Shown here: positions 1 to 10,768 of the stretch, one piece after another | Layout of the letters: every line of letters starts with the position of its first letter | Numbering within the stretch: position 1 is the first letter of the stretch | DNA from: Sordariomycetes sp. S80-01Y | Lineage: Eukaryota > Ascomycota > Sordariomycetes | Reading direction: 5' to 3' | Assembly: GCA_037042185.1 (NCBI GenBank) | Contig: JAXQJY010000022.1 | Location: 248,001 to 312,000 of the forward strand | DNA length: 64,000 nt | Made by a program: the position numbers and the translations under genes | Notes under the pieces: generated by a model | The model's database searches: none | The model's input: only the letters and a program-made list of their open reading frames with translations | What the model was told of the DNA's origin: nothing

Positions 1-1522
1 TGCCGTGGCTCAGCAGTGACGGAGAGCGGGGTGGCTTCGTCTTTGTGACGCGGCTTGACGCAACGGATATCCCAGAGCTTGATCGCTGCGCTGGCCTCGG
101 AGCCGGAGACAATGAGATGCTCGCGCCCCGAGGGAAACCATTGCAGTGCTGTGATGGAAGCGGGGCTGTGCTTGTTACGGGTGTGCGCGAGATCCATGCT
201 GTTGATCGGGCGAGCGTCATATACATCCAAGTTCGTGTTCTGGCGCGTTGCGCGGCGGGGGGAATCCCCTGTTGAGAAGGCGTTGACTGGGAGGCCGGCG
301 CAGCGGAGATCCCAGATGTTGATACAGCCATCCTTGGCAGCGGTGGCCAAGACGTGGCCGTTCGCTTTGCCGGGCTGAAAGAGGATCTGGCGCATCCCGG
401 AAGTGTGGCCCTTAAGATCAACGACGGCATTCTGAGTGTTCATGTCGAAGATCCGACCGGACCAGTCGCCACATGCTGTTGCCAGCCTCGAATCATCACC
501 TGACACGTCGATGTCGATGATGGCGTTGTCTTGGGCCTTGAAGAAGGATTCAACTTTGCCCTGCTGAGAATTCGTCCAGCCATCTGTTCTGAAGAGACGG
601 ACGTAGCCTTGCTCGTCGCCTATCGCTGTGACAGGGGATTTGTTGAATCCCGTCTGGCAAAACGGCGTGGTCTCGGCTCCCCGCTCGTAGCTCGTCGTCA
701 TCTCGGTGTCACTGGGGTTAGAATGCCAATTCGCAACCAGGCCGCGGGTGTCACACGCTGGAGTTGCAAGATACGATCGGCCGATGTGGGTTGAGCACCC
801 GTGGTCTCGATCTAGAAGTTGGGCATTGAGACCGCGGTTGACGAACTTCCGAACAGGAATGGGAGTATGTCGTTCGGGAGATGTGAGCCGTTGACGCTTG
901 GAGGGCGGACCGCGGAAGGCTTCTTTGATGAGACGGGTGTCTTTTGTGTGTGGGAGATCCTGGCTGCGGGAGGTTTTGAAGAAGCGGTTCTTGTGCGGTC
1001 AGCAGGGCTGGTCTGCCGTGGAACGAGTTTGGGACATACCAAGGTAGCTTTCCTACATTCTTCCAAGTGATCCGCGTTGCTCATCGCTACATCTTCTCTT
1101 TGCGGCAGATTTAACCTAGGAGGCTGCATGTCGCCGAGTATGAGGCCCCTGCGCTCAACGATGGGCGAGACAGAGCTCTGTCCAGCGCTGCGCTTCCGTC
1201 CATGGCCTCTGGGTGTCTTGCTGGGCGATGATGGTATTATGGGATCTGAATTGAGCCCCTCACCGAGCAGCGATGTAGGTGACAAGGGCTGGCGGTTGAG
1301 ATCCTCAGATGCTACGTTGGCGAGGATTCTGCGGCCGGTGATGGGCTGAGAGTTGCGAGGCGTAAAGAAGCGTCCGAAGCGTCGAGGAGTCACTGAGGGA
1401 TCGCGGCGTTCTTTTCTGCGGGAAGACCGGGTCGGCGAGAGGAGATGGGCACTGACGGGGGAGGATGATGGCGGGAGCGGTGGGAGGAAGCCCTCCTGCA
1501 ATTGAGTCGCGTGGTGGTCCAT
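1..1522 (-). CDS. CDT2: Cdt2-type WD40 protein, substrate receptor of CRL4 ubiquitin ligase (partial, cut by window edge)
   Basis: The gene reads right to left and runs off the left edge. Exons are 1040..1522 and <1..989, with a 50-nt intron (GTATGT donor, TGCTGAC branch site, ACAAG acceptor) that joins the two open frames exactly. The first 160 or so residues are low-complexity and Ser/Pro/Arg-rich. A basic patch (PPSKRQRLTSPERHTP) follows, and then WD40 blades: GYVRLF, SGRIFDMN, a GHTSGMRQILF blade, INIWDLRC and IKLWDIRC. The segment PFCQTGFNKSPVTAIGDEQG followed by YVRLF matches the first blade of human DTL/Cdt2 in order and spacing. Family knowledge: Cdt2 with Ddb1-Cul4 destroys Cdt1, Spd1 and similar proteins during S phase and after DNA damage. 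The remaining blades lie outside the window. Another nuclear WD40 protein is possible but less likely. Confidence 0.72.
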
Positions 1523-2591
1523 GTCGTCCTTTCTAGCCGCGTAACGGATGAATCAACCCAATAACTGGAAGCACGACGGAAGCAATGATGCCGGAAAGGA
1601 AAATAAAAGTCAATTGCAGAAGAACAAGGCAGGCATGGTGAGGAGGTGCAGAGGCCAGAGGGAAAAGAGGCCAGTGGCTGGGAATGCCTCGACTGGGGTT
1701 TGGTTGATAGTGGGGAGAGACGCGGTTAGAGGGCGTCGTGGACGCGGGACCGTGTAGAGTGATCGCGTTGAGAAGTGACGTCGGACGCCCAAGGCGGCAA
1801 AATGTGGGGCCCACTGAGCGCGTTGGAGGGCGCTAAGGCGGCTACATTCTCAACGACATCTTCAGCGGCTCGACATCTGGACCACCATCAGCGACCCAGG
1901 CTGTGCTCGTGTGACCCAAGGGAAAATTGTTGCTGAAAGGATAGACTGATTTCACAGATTTCGCAACAAGAACAGCAACAGGATGGCATCCCTCGTCAAG
2001 ATTATCAGGCCTGTTTCGTCCATATCTTGCCCTTCCAGTACATACTGTACCACAAGCTCATCAATGCGGGTCACACTTCGACCGCATCAGTCCTAGCGAA
2101 TACTGTTACCACCCACCTTGGGGTATCTGAGGAGCCTGAGAATCCCGCTTGTCAATAGGCAGTCATCTATGTAAAAGATTGTTTGATTCAGGCGTGGACA
2201 TGGTGTTCTCAGTCTTGAATTTCCCGGGTGCGAAAATTCTGAGGCGACGATACTGCAAACATTGACAGGATACTAACCGACTCGTGACATTTTCCCAAAA
2301 AGACGGGAGTTGTCTGCTGGCCGATAATTAATCAGTAGTTCTATTCGATTCAGTCCCAGTATTGCTCGCCAATTGATTGCGTGCCTCAGCCCCGTCGCCA
2401 ACCGAGCGCCGCTAGCGAACCGCCAATGGTGTCATCTCGCACGACCCGATTTGAAAGACACGCCTCGTCGCTCGCCATTTCTCGACCTCTCCATCTCGTC
2501 ACACCGACCACCGCAAACCTATCAAGTACGCTGGCTTCGACCGTCGACCGTCTTTTCCGACAGCTGCAGTTTTCGTCAAGCTGTCGACGAC
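1523..2591. promoter_or_regulatory. Divergent promoter region between CDT2 and DUG3
   Basis: This gene-free stretch separates two head-to-head genes. On the CDT2 side it has ACGCG cores at 1720-1724 and 1742-1746, plus a GCGCG word near 1818. These resemble halves of the MBF/MCB element. Short ORFs here do not look like proteins. The DUG3 side (2400-2590) is CT-rich leader-like sequence. No TATA box stands out. Confidence 0.4.
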
Positions 2592-4080
2592 ATGTGCCGG
2601 TTCCTGGTGAGTCCTGGCCAACTCCGAAGTCGGCCACCCTTCTCCCTAGAGCACGCGAGCTGACCGCAACCCTTCGACAGCTCTACAAGGGCAGCGACGA
2701 GATCCTCCTTTCCAAGCTCATCCTCGACCCGACCCATTCAATATTGAAGCAGTCATTTGACTCGCGGCTGCGACTTGTACGTAGCCCTCCCTCTCATGGT
2801 GTCCGCCGCCTCCCTGACTCAAATAGGATACCCGTCGCGGCCAAAACAACGCCGATGGCTTTGGCATAGGCTTCTACACCGACCCCAAGCTAGGGCCGGC
2901 GCCCTGCCTCTTCACATCTACCATTCCCGCCTGGAACTGCACGAACCTGCAACGCATCGCATCGAAGACCGCATCTCGACTGATATTTGGCCATGTTCGC
3001 GCCACGACCGAAGGCTCTCTTTCGGAGGACAACTGCCACCCATTTACCCATGGATCGCTGATGTGGATGCACAACGGAGGTATTGGGGGGTGGAAGTACG
3101 TCAAGAGGAGGCTAGGCGACCGGCTGGCGGATAAGTGGTACCTTGGGGTCAAGGGCGGGACGGACAGCGAGTGGGCGTTCGCGCTGTTCTTGGATACACT
3201 CGAACGGCTGGGCCACGACCCAAGCTCGTGCCCGGAAAACGGCTTCGGACCTACAGTCCTGCGCAAGGCGGTCGAGAAGACGATTGCGCAGATCAACGAG
3301 ATGACGGACACCATCCCGGAGAGCACGATACAGAGCGAGGACGTCGATACCCGCAGCCTTCTCAACTTTGCCGTGACAGACGGACACAGTGTCATTTGCA
3401 CGCGCTACATCAGCAGTTCCAAGGACGAGGCCGCGAGTCTGTACTACTCATCGGGGACGCAGTGGGCTACAAAGACCGCGTCGCCCGACGACCGCCGGTA
3501 CCAGATGGAACGAAAGGACAAGGGGGCGGATATTGTCTTGGTAGCCAGCGAACCCTTGACTTTCGAAAGGGAGAACTGGGTCAACGTCCCTACCAACTCC
3601 ATCCTGACGATTCACCGTCAGACTGTCATGATGCACCCGATCCTCGACAAGTACTACGAGCGCGACCCCTACCACGTGCGATCTAGCGCCTTCGTTCAGG
3701 CCAAGGGTCTCGTCTCCAACGAGAAAGCACCAAGTTTGGGCTCAGCCAGCCCAGCTGTCGACACGCCCGGCAACGACGGGTTGAAGAAGATGCTCGGAGC
3801 CACAGCTGCCAGCAGGAGTCTCAGCCCTGACCTAGCTCGCCGCCCGGCGGTGCCCTTGCGATCCAAGGTCTCATCACAGCGCAAATCATCACTGTCATCC
3901 AATGTATCGCCTGGTCAAGGGAACGTGACAGCAAAGCGATGCTCAGCTGCCCTCAGTCACACTTCCCTATCTGAAGACCAAAGCTCAGACAACAACGAGC
4001 CTCTCGGTGCGGACGCTCGCAACGACAAGAAACTGTCTCAGTTCTTCCCCGAGCTGACCTTGACCTCTCACAGCTCATGA
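2592..4080 (+). CDS. DUG3: Dug3-type class II glutamine amidotransferase (glutathione degradation)
   Basis: Exons are 2592..2606, 2681..2776 and 2827..4080, giving 454 residues. The introns are 74 nt (GTGAGT..CAG) and 50 nt (GTACGT..TAG). The first exon has only five codons, MCRFL, and supplies Cys2, the N-terminal nucleophile of class II amidotransferases. The start is fixed because Cys must follow Met1. Further motifs are QNNADGFGIGFY, FGHVRATTEG, NCHPFTHGSLMWMHNGG and, later, ICTRYI and VASEPL. This order matches yeast Dug3. In yeast, Dug2-Dug3 cleaves the gamma-glutamyl bond of glutathione in the cytosol, and Dug1 then splits Cys-Gly. About 110 C-terminal residues (roughly 340-454) are Ser-rich and disordered, longer than in yeast. 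Divergent neighbour of CDT2. Confidence 0.92.
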
Positions 4081-4474
4081 TCAATCCGGGTATTGTCTTT
4101 TGGTTAGAATGGTTTGTTAGCATTGTGCAAGCGCGCATGGCGTTTTACCGATAGAATGAAATTGGGACAGAGGGGACCGGTAGGATACGGACTCTCAACG
4201 ATAGAACCTTTTGCTTTGATTGTTCCCTGGTTGTCTTATGACGCAATACGTGAGTCCTATGCTCTGGTGGTCGCTTTCCTGAGACCTCACTCGAAGGCCA
4301 CAAAGCAGGTACGATGACAACAAAACCCCTTTTCCAGCGCTGGACAAACTCCTGGTTTCGCACAACTTTGAGGATATCCAGCTCACGGCCGGGTTTGCCA
4401 TGATCGTTATGATACACGCAACGTATTGATTACGACGAATATCATTCAGCCGCATATTACCATTGCCCGCTACC
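4081..4474. other. Intergenic, no gene seen
   Basis: This stretch lies between the DUG3 stop and the next plus-strand ORF. It holds only short ORFs without protein character. It presumably contains the DUG3 3' UTR and the next promoter. Confidence 0.5.
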
Positions 4475-5816
4475 ATGGGATGCCACTTCGCCAGCCTCCA
4501 GTACTGCTCCTGCCCGCACGAGACCATGATGCCCATCAAATGCGACCGGATCGGCTGTCGCGGGATTTGCAGTGACGAGCCAGAAAGACGCCAGTGCCTC
4601 TGCCTCGTACGATACCTCTGGTCCTACGAGGGCTGCACGATGCGGAGAATCCAGAAAAGGTACAAACGCGAATTCGACGACACCGACGCGAGGGAGACCG
4701 AGATAATCGAGACCCAGAACCTCGAGGCCGGGGACGTCGATGCTCTCCTCGAAACCGTCAACGAACGCTGGGAATGGTGGCAGGGCAGACTCACTGCGCA
4801 GGAGAATGAGATGCGGGAGGAGATCAGGAATGCGGTCAAGTGGACGCAACGGTTCGGGACAATTCTCGCCGGGGTGGCGCTTCCAGTCACTGAGGTAGGG
4901 AAGAATGTCATCTCGAGGGTTATTGAAGGCAAACCTACGGAAATGCTCATCGTTCAAGACATCATGCACACGAGGGCTCAGTTGATGCTGATCCAGATGC
5001 CGCCTCGGCCGTTGGGTGAGTGCGCTGCTCAATATCAAGGAGTTTTACGAGACTGACAAGCCCCTGGTGCCGTGGTTCATGAAACGTAAGAGAGACGAAC
5101 AGCGCCAGCTCGACATGATTCATCGCAGGCCGAGGCTGCCGGGAGTGCCCGTCTTCGACGAATCTGAGTTGTCTTCCAATGAGGCAGTGTCAGAAGCAGA
5201 TGAGAAGAAAGAGCCTACGGGAGATGGAGAAGGCAAAACAGAGGCGTCGCCCACGCATGGTTCTCTTGCAGACCATAGAGCACCTGATGGCTCTACCAAG
5301 AGCAACGACGAGCACATGTCTGGCCGCTTACCAGCTGGTAACACTTCTACTAGTCTCAGTGCTTCGAGGTCGCCAACTGTGACATCTCCTGAGGGTGACA
5401 CATCAGACAGTGGCAGCTCGCCCGCATCGTCTTGCTCTCCGGGAAGCACAAGTCGACTACCATCACTGGAGGAAGCCATCGGTTATCCAGCTTCGCCACG
5501 TTCGGCATTCCCAATACATTTTGGAGGGCACCGACCCCCAAAATTTCCTACTTCTAATGAACGATGTAGCTCCTCCAGCGCTGTCAGCTCGCCGAGCTTC
5601 GCACCTCTGGACGCTCCTGCAAGACAGTCATCCTCAAGGCTCGACAGCCCAAATGAACTCCTTACCTCCTCGGAGCCATCTGTCGACGATCCTCATAGGA
5701 ATCCGCCCGAAGAACTTCAGACGCCTCCGGTGGAATCGTCTCCTGAGGAATCTCGCCGAAGGTCTTCCAATTTGCGTCTTCAACCAATTCAGACACATCC
5801 CTGTACACCTCAGTGA
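4475..5816 (+). CDS. Hypothetical protein, Cys-rich N-terminus and long Ser/Pro-rich tail
   Basis: Not recognised. I propose exons 4475..5015 and 5095..5816 (420 residues), with a 79-nt GTGAGT..AG intron. This length is the one that links the upstream frame to the downstream frame. An alternative intron, 4895..5039, also closes the frame. The first 55 residues carry many Cys (CHFASLQYCSC, CDRIGCRGIC, CLCL), which could bind metal or form disulfides. A charged helical stretch follows (roughly 60-140, with NERWEWWQGRL and NEMREEIRNAV) that may form a coiled coil. The remainder is Ser/Pro/Thr-rich and probably disordered. G/C-ending codons favour this strand over the opposite-strand ORF at 4457-5038. 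The start is the ATG at 4475. The ORF opens slightly earlier, at a TTG. Confidence 0.5.
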
Positions 5817-8068
5817 CCCGCGACGAACTCCTTCCAGCGGCTCCTGCGCAGGGAAGGGGGTATTTCTGGATCGGCTGTAAATAATGGATATTAATAAAGC
5901 GGTCATGTTCCGAGCTTCGGTATCTCCAAGCTGCTCACCGACAAGGACTATGCGAGAAGACCTGCCCCTTAGTGGCGACCATGGCCTGCTAGTGATCATA
6001 GCTCAGACAGCGATTGCCGAGGCTCTCAACTATCAGTCGCTCGTTAACGAGAGCTGGTCTGTGCGTGATAACAGAGAGGAGGGAGGTCCGAGACTGGTGT
6101 GCCGTGCAAGGAAGGGTCTGGGGATGGACATACACTTGCACAAATCCAGCATCAAAACCGGCGCCTAGTCGGTGTATTGAGACGGCGCATGTGAAAGAGC
6201 ACGGACGACGAAAGCTGAGGAGGAGGTTGACAGCTACCGTGCAAACCATTACGTAGGGAGGCGTGCGTCGAGTGTCTCGAGGAGCAGATGCCGCTGCCAC
6301 TCCCGCTGACGACGGCCGGTAGATGTTAGGAGAATGGCGCAGAATATCAGCTCCCCCACGAGCGGCCGCCGCCCTTTCTGCCTCAATGCGTGTCCCGGTT
6401 TATCGCCGACTCCGCTTGCGCTGATTCATTGTCGGCGTTGCAAGACGGAGCGTATAGACGGATGTCTTGTGGCTGCAGTCCTACGGTCTCCCCGATCTGG
6501 CCCTTTCCCACCAACTGATTACGCCTACGGGTCGCAGAATGCAAGAGCTCCAAGGCTGTAACTCTTCGGACTGCCCAGCAGGGATCCGGCGTTCCCTCGT
6601 CATCCCAAGCCCGCCGTCTCGAACGCCACGGCACTACTGCATGACAGACGGTCTTCCAACACCAGCCTTACCGCTGCCTGTTACGAATTGCCCTACCCAC
6701 GGGCAACCCACGAGCCGATCCACAAGACGGGAGTAGAATGCAACTCGACGTTCCACCGAAGGATCTCCAGGGCTCAAGAACGTCGCCTTGTGTGTAAGAA
6801 TACGCCCCTCTATCGCTCTGGCCCGAGCGGCGAGCAGCTCCCCTGGCGATCATGCGCTGCTGTGAAATGCTGCGACCGCAGTGCTTGCTTTTGCTGTGCA
6901 ATGCGACGACGCTAGGCGCGGATCAGGGTCCTTGGCAATCCTACCTGCTGCTGGGACGTCGGACCTAGTCGTCCTCCCTTGGCGGTTGGCAGCATGCCCC
7001 CTAGTGGGGAGGGGGGGCTTCTGCTGCTGCTACTACTACTACGTACGAGCTACACAAGGTAGCCCTACGCAACCACCCATCATTTCCCGATGCATAGGCC
7101 GTCAGCACGGGCACAATCAGGGGCATTGACACGGTGATTTACTCGGCCAAGGGAAGGGGGGGGGGCGTGTGTGGTGTCACTGCGAAGCGAAGGATTCGAA
7201 ACCCGCTTTTTCTCTGGCATCGCCGCTTCGGACTCGACCGAAGCTCCGAATAGAGCACACGCATGGGCTGTTTGGGATTGGCGAGCGCATGATCATCGTC
7301 AACCCGTCGAGGGCGGACATGTCGTGGCGGGAAAACGTGCGTGGCGAGGACCAGGGCTTCTTCTGTACCTACGTCTCTGCATATGTGCGTGCGAACCACG
7401 GTGGTGAAACATGTGGCTGAGGCGTTGAGGTCAGCCAAGCTGTCGTGACGGATGCAACGGAGTGTCCTTTGATATGCGGCCTGATCAGTCCTGTCCTGGC
7501 CTCGCCGGGGGGATCCTAAGGGACGTGATGGATTTGGACGTGGCACGGATGGGCAGGGCATGTTGAAGCGAGTGCTACCCTGCCCTGAATCGACATCTCA
7601 ATTGGGACAGGGAATCCTCCGGAGTGCCGCTCGGAGGATTGGGGGAGGGGATCCTCGACCGGCAGTTTATAGTTACGTCGAGGGGGCCTTACAGTCCTAG
7701 GTCATGTGTTCCGAGGAGCTGGTTGTGGCGCTGGGAGGATTGTAGTGTCGATCTAGGCCACACGGCGAGGAGGGTGAGACGGTTCAAGAGCTCAGACGGT
7801 GAGAAGAGTGAGAATGTTCACGAGGCATGTACCAGAGAGTACGAGAGAAATCAGATGCTTGCATTGCTCCAGAATATTCAAATCAGTTCCCAAGGTATAA
7901 CCATCAACGCCCGCTGCATCATGGATCATCAAAATGCCCCGTAATCGTCGTCGTAATATACACAGATGCTTTCATATACAGCGTTTCCAAATTCCATCAT
8001 ATACAATCCCAAAATCCTTTTTGCGTGTCCGTGCCGAGGGCACGAATTAGTGGAAAACGAGGCCATGC
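5817..8068. other. Gene-free stretch, 2.25 kb
   Basis: No ORF here has protein character on either strand. Visible details are a CTG/CTA trinucleotide run at about 7019-7041 and a G run at about 7156-7165. The right part must hold the 3' UTR of the transcription factor gene. No RNA gene was recognised. Confidence 0.5.
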
Positions 8069-10768
8069 TCAGAACATGATCCATTCCACGTCGCCTCCTC
8101 CGCCGATGCACTTAGCCCAGTTGAAGGGGCTTCGTCTGCCAACAATGTGAAGTCTGGTCCCGGGGTTGCGGGCCTCCGACTCCTTGAGCTCGGTGGCCCA
8201 CAGCTTCTCCAGGACGTCGAGGGCGGAGAGATTGTTCATGTAGCCGCTGCGGGTCATCATGTCCTGGCACTTGTTGCGGATGATGTTCTGCTGGAGCTCG
8301 TTGACGCACTCGGAGCCGGCGACGAAGAGCGGCCAGAGGAGGAACTTCTCGGCCGAGGAGCCCGTCTCGAGGCTGGTGGCGTAGTAGACGACCTGGCTGA
8401 CCAGATTCTGGAAGTTGGCGTGGCTGGAGGGGAGGGTTGGGCTGGCGAGGCGCTCCGTGTAGAGGAGGGCGGCGTAGCGGAAGGCCTCCGAGAGGGAAGC
8501 CAGGTCGCGGATCTGAGCTGCGGTCGGCTGGCCGGGGAGGTGGGCGGCCACGGAGTTGGCGTCAAATTGCCAGGTCTGAAGAGCCTGGCGGATCTCCTTC
8601 CACTCCTTCCAGAACACGGATCGGTGAGCGTCGTAAGCACCGGTTGAACGGGCCATAGTAGCCATAACGTCATCATCGTCGAGCGTGGCGCCGAAGCCGT
8701 TGCCGTCGAAGCGAGGCACCGAAATGCTCTCGTTAACGATGCTGCCGCGGTGACCGTGACTGATGGGCATGCCGAAAGGTGAGTCTGATCGAACCAAATC
8801 ATCGGGCGTCGCGGCCGGTGTCTCGACCGGGCGGTGCTGGGACAGCAAGTTGAGGCGACCCAGCTTGCCAATCGTCTTGAAAAGTTCGCGGTCGCAGCCG
8901 ACAAGATTCTCGATGCCAGCCGGGAGAACACCGTCGCCCAGCATGAGCCCCTCAAAGGGCGAGGAGAGTTGAGCTTCGCGGTCGTTGATGCTAGCGGAGA
9001 TGGCATCGAAGTGAGTGAACAGGCCCTCCATGAAAGATGGCTCCGTGGGTGTCGCCCCCTGGGACCTCCTGATTGAAAGAATCTTCTTGACGCCGGCGAA
9101 CTGGGTGTGGAACTTGGCAATGCCGGACTCAACCATGCGGTAGTGGCAGAGCAGCAGGATCGTGGCGAGCACGGAGTCGTGGCTCGACTTGACGTGGTCG
9201 TTGAGCTGCTGGTTGAGAAGATGAACCGCCAGATTCCTGTGCTGATACTCCTCCGACAGCGCCTGGTCCTCGATCTGCGTATCGGCAACCGCCTCAGCCG
9301 CCTGCTTCTCAGCCATGAGCTTTGCCGAAAGCACGCCAGTGCCTTGACCCAAGCTCAGCTTCCTCCTCATCCTCAAGTTGCACGCCGACAAAGCACAGAT
9401 GGCGTGCTGCAAGCTCGGGCTGTTGCCGGCCAGCTGCATGATCTGCTCGCGGAAGGGGTTGCCGGGGCCATCGATGTAGACCATGGAAGGGCAGAGGGTG
9501 TTGTTGTAGTAGTCCATGAAGAAGGGCATCCTTGAAGCCAGGTCTTGGCTCACCTGGGCGGGCTGGGCGTCGGCGGGCCACTGAGGGGACCTTTCCGACT
9601 TTGGCGACAGAAGCTGCTCTTCAGGTTGCGAGAGACGTTGCTGATGCTGAGGCTGGTTCCAGATTGGCCGGACAGATCGCCCGTTGCCGTAGAGGTCGAC
9701 ATCAGGGACATCTGCTGCCAATTAGAAGGTGTAGGCGATGAGAGGTGCTGAGTGATGCTCACTGAGGGTGTCACACTCTCGCATCATTTTGTGGCCGATC
9801 TGAGACTCGAAGACGTCGAGGTGATGGTGGTGGTGGCCGAGGCTCGAGCCGTGATCCGACGGTGTGTAGACCAGGCCGGGATACGAGGTGGGAGCGCGGG
9901 AGTGATCAATGCTAATGCTTGAGGGCGGGCTCTGGGGCGCAGGCGAGTTCTGGTGGGTGCTGTAGTTGTCGTAGACGAGCCCGGGGCTGTTGACAAAGGG
10001 CATCTCCTCACGGGGGTAGGACTGGCTCAGGGGCGACATGTAGTCGATGTCGCTGTTGACGGAGCTCACGGAAGAGGAGAGGCCATCGGTGACGAGGGCC
10101 AGCGGGTACTTGTTGAAGCGGTCATGGGCGTCTGGAGAGTGCACCATGTTGTTGGGCGAGTAGCCCACGCTGCTCCAGCTGCCCTGGTGCATGGGAGGCG
10201 TGCCGTTGGCGTGGGACATGGACAGGTAGTCGTAGCCAGCCATGCCGTAGGGGGTAGTAGGGGCTGAAGCGGCGGGGCCCTGGGAGACGCTGGGGATGTC
10301 GATGGGACCTCTGGACGGGGGAGGGGCCACGCCGTGAACCCTCGACTCGTCACGGTCCGCCCACTGGACGGAGCTGGCACTGTGGTGGTGGTTGTGGGTG
10401 ACGGGCTGAGGCTGCTGGCTGGCGCTGTTGAGCACGGCTGCGCTGTTGGCACGAGCACGTCCAGCAGCCGTCCTCTTGGGTTCCCGAGCGACGGGAGGGG
10501 CCTTTGCCACGGGCAGAGACAGGCCGCGAAGCTTGCCACGGCTGGCAACACCGACGCCCCAGGTGAGCTGCGTCTTGTATCCCGAGCACTCGTTGCTGAC
10601 CTCGAGGCATTGCGAGCAGTAGGGTCTCCGTCGGTCACACTTGACGTTCCTCTTGACACAGGTGAAGCAGTCGTCCGAGGCGCCGCCGGCGGGAGCGCGT
10701 CTTCTGCGCTTGCGGGCGGCGGCCGTGTCCTTGACCTGGACGGTCTGGTTTGCAATGGGAGCCGTCAT
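8069..10768 (-). CDS. Zn2Cys6 fungal transcription factor
   Basis: Exons are 9763..10768 and 8069..9714, giving 883 residues, with a 48-nt intron (GTGAGC..GGCAG). The zinc cluster is C34-x2-C37-x6-C44-x6-C51-x2-C54-x6-C61, preceded by the basic stretch RKRRRR. The linker after the cluster contains LTWGVGVASRGKLRG. The middle (about 100-340) is Ser/Pro/His-rich and probably disordered. The C-terminal half, from FFMDYYNNTLCPSMVYIDG on, is helical and resembles the fungal-specific transcription factor domain (Fungal_trans_2 type), including HAICALSACNLR and VLATILLLCHYRM. The start is the ATG just before the basic region. The frame is open for 76 more codons upstream, but these look like 5' UTR. 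The target genes cannot be told from sequence. A developmental or metabolic regulator is plausible. Confidence 0.88.

Noticed and set aside
4457-5038. Minus-strand ORF of 193 residues
   Set aside because: It mirrors the plus-strand hypothetical gene. Codon use and helix-like composition favour the plus frame, and the minus product has no motif.
8147-9535. Plus-strand ORFs opposite the transcription factor
   Set aside because: Antisense shadows of a GC-rich coding exon.
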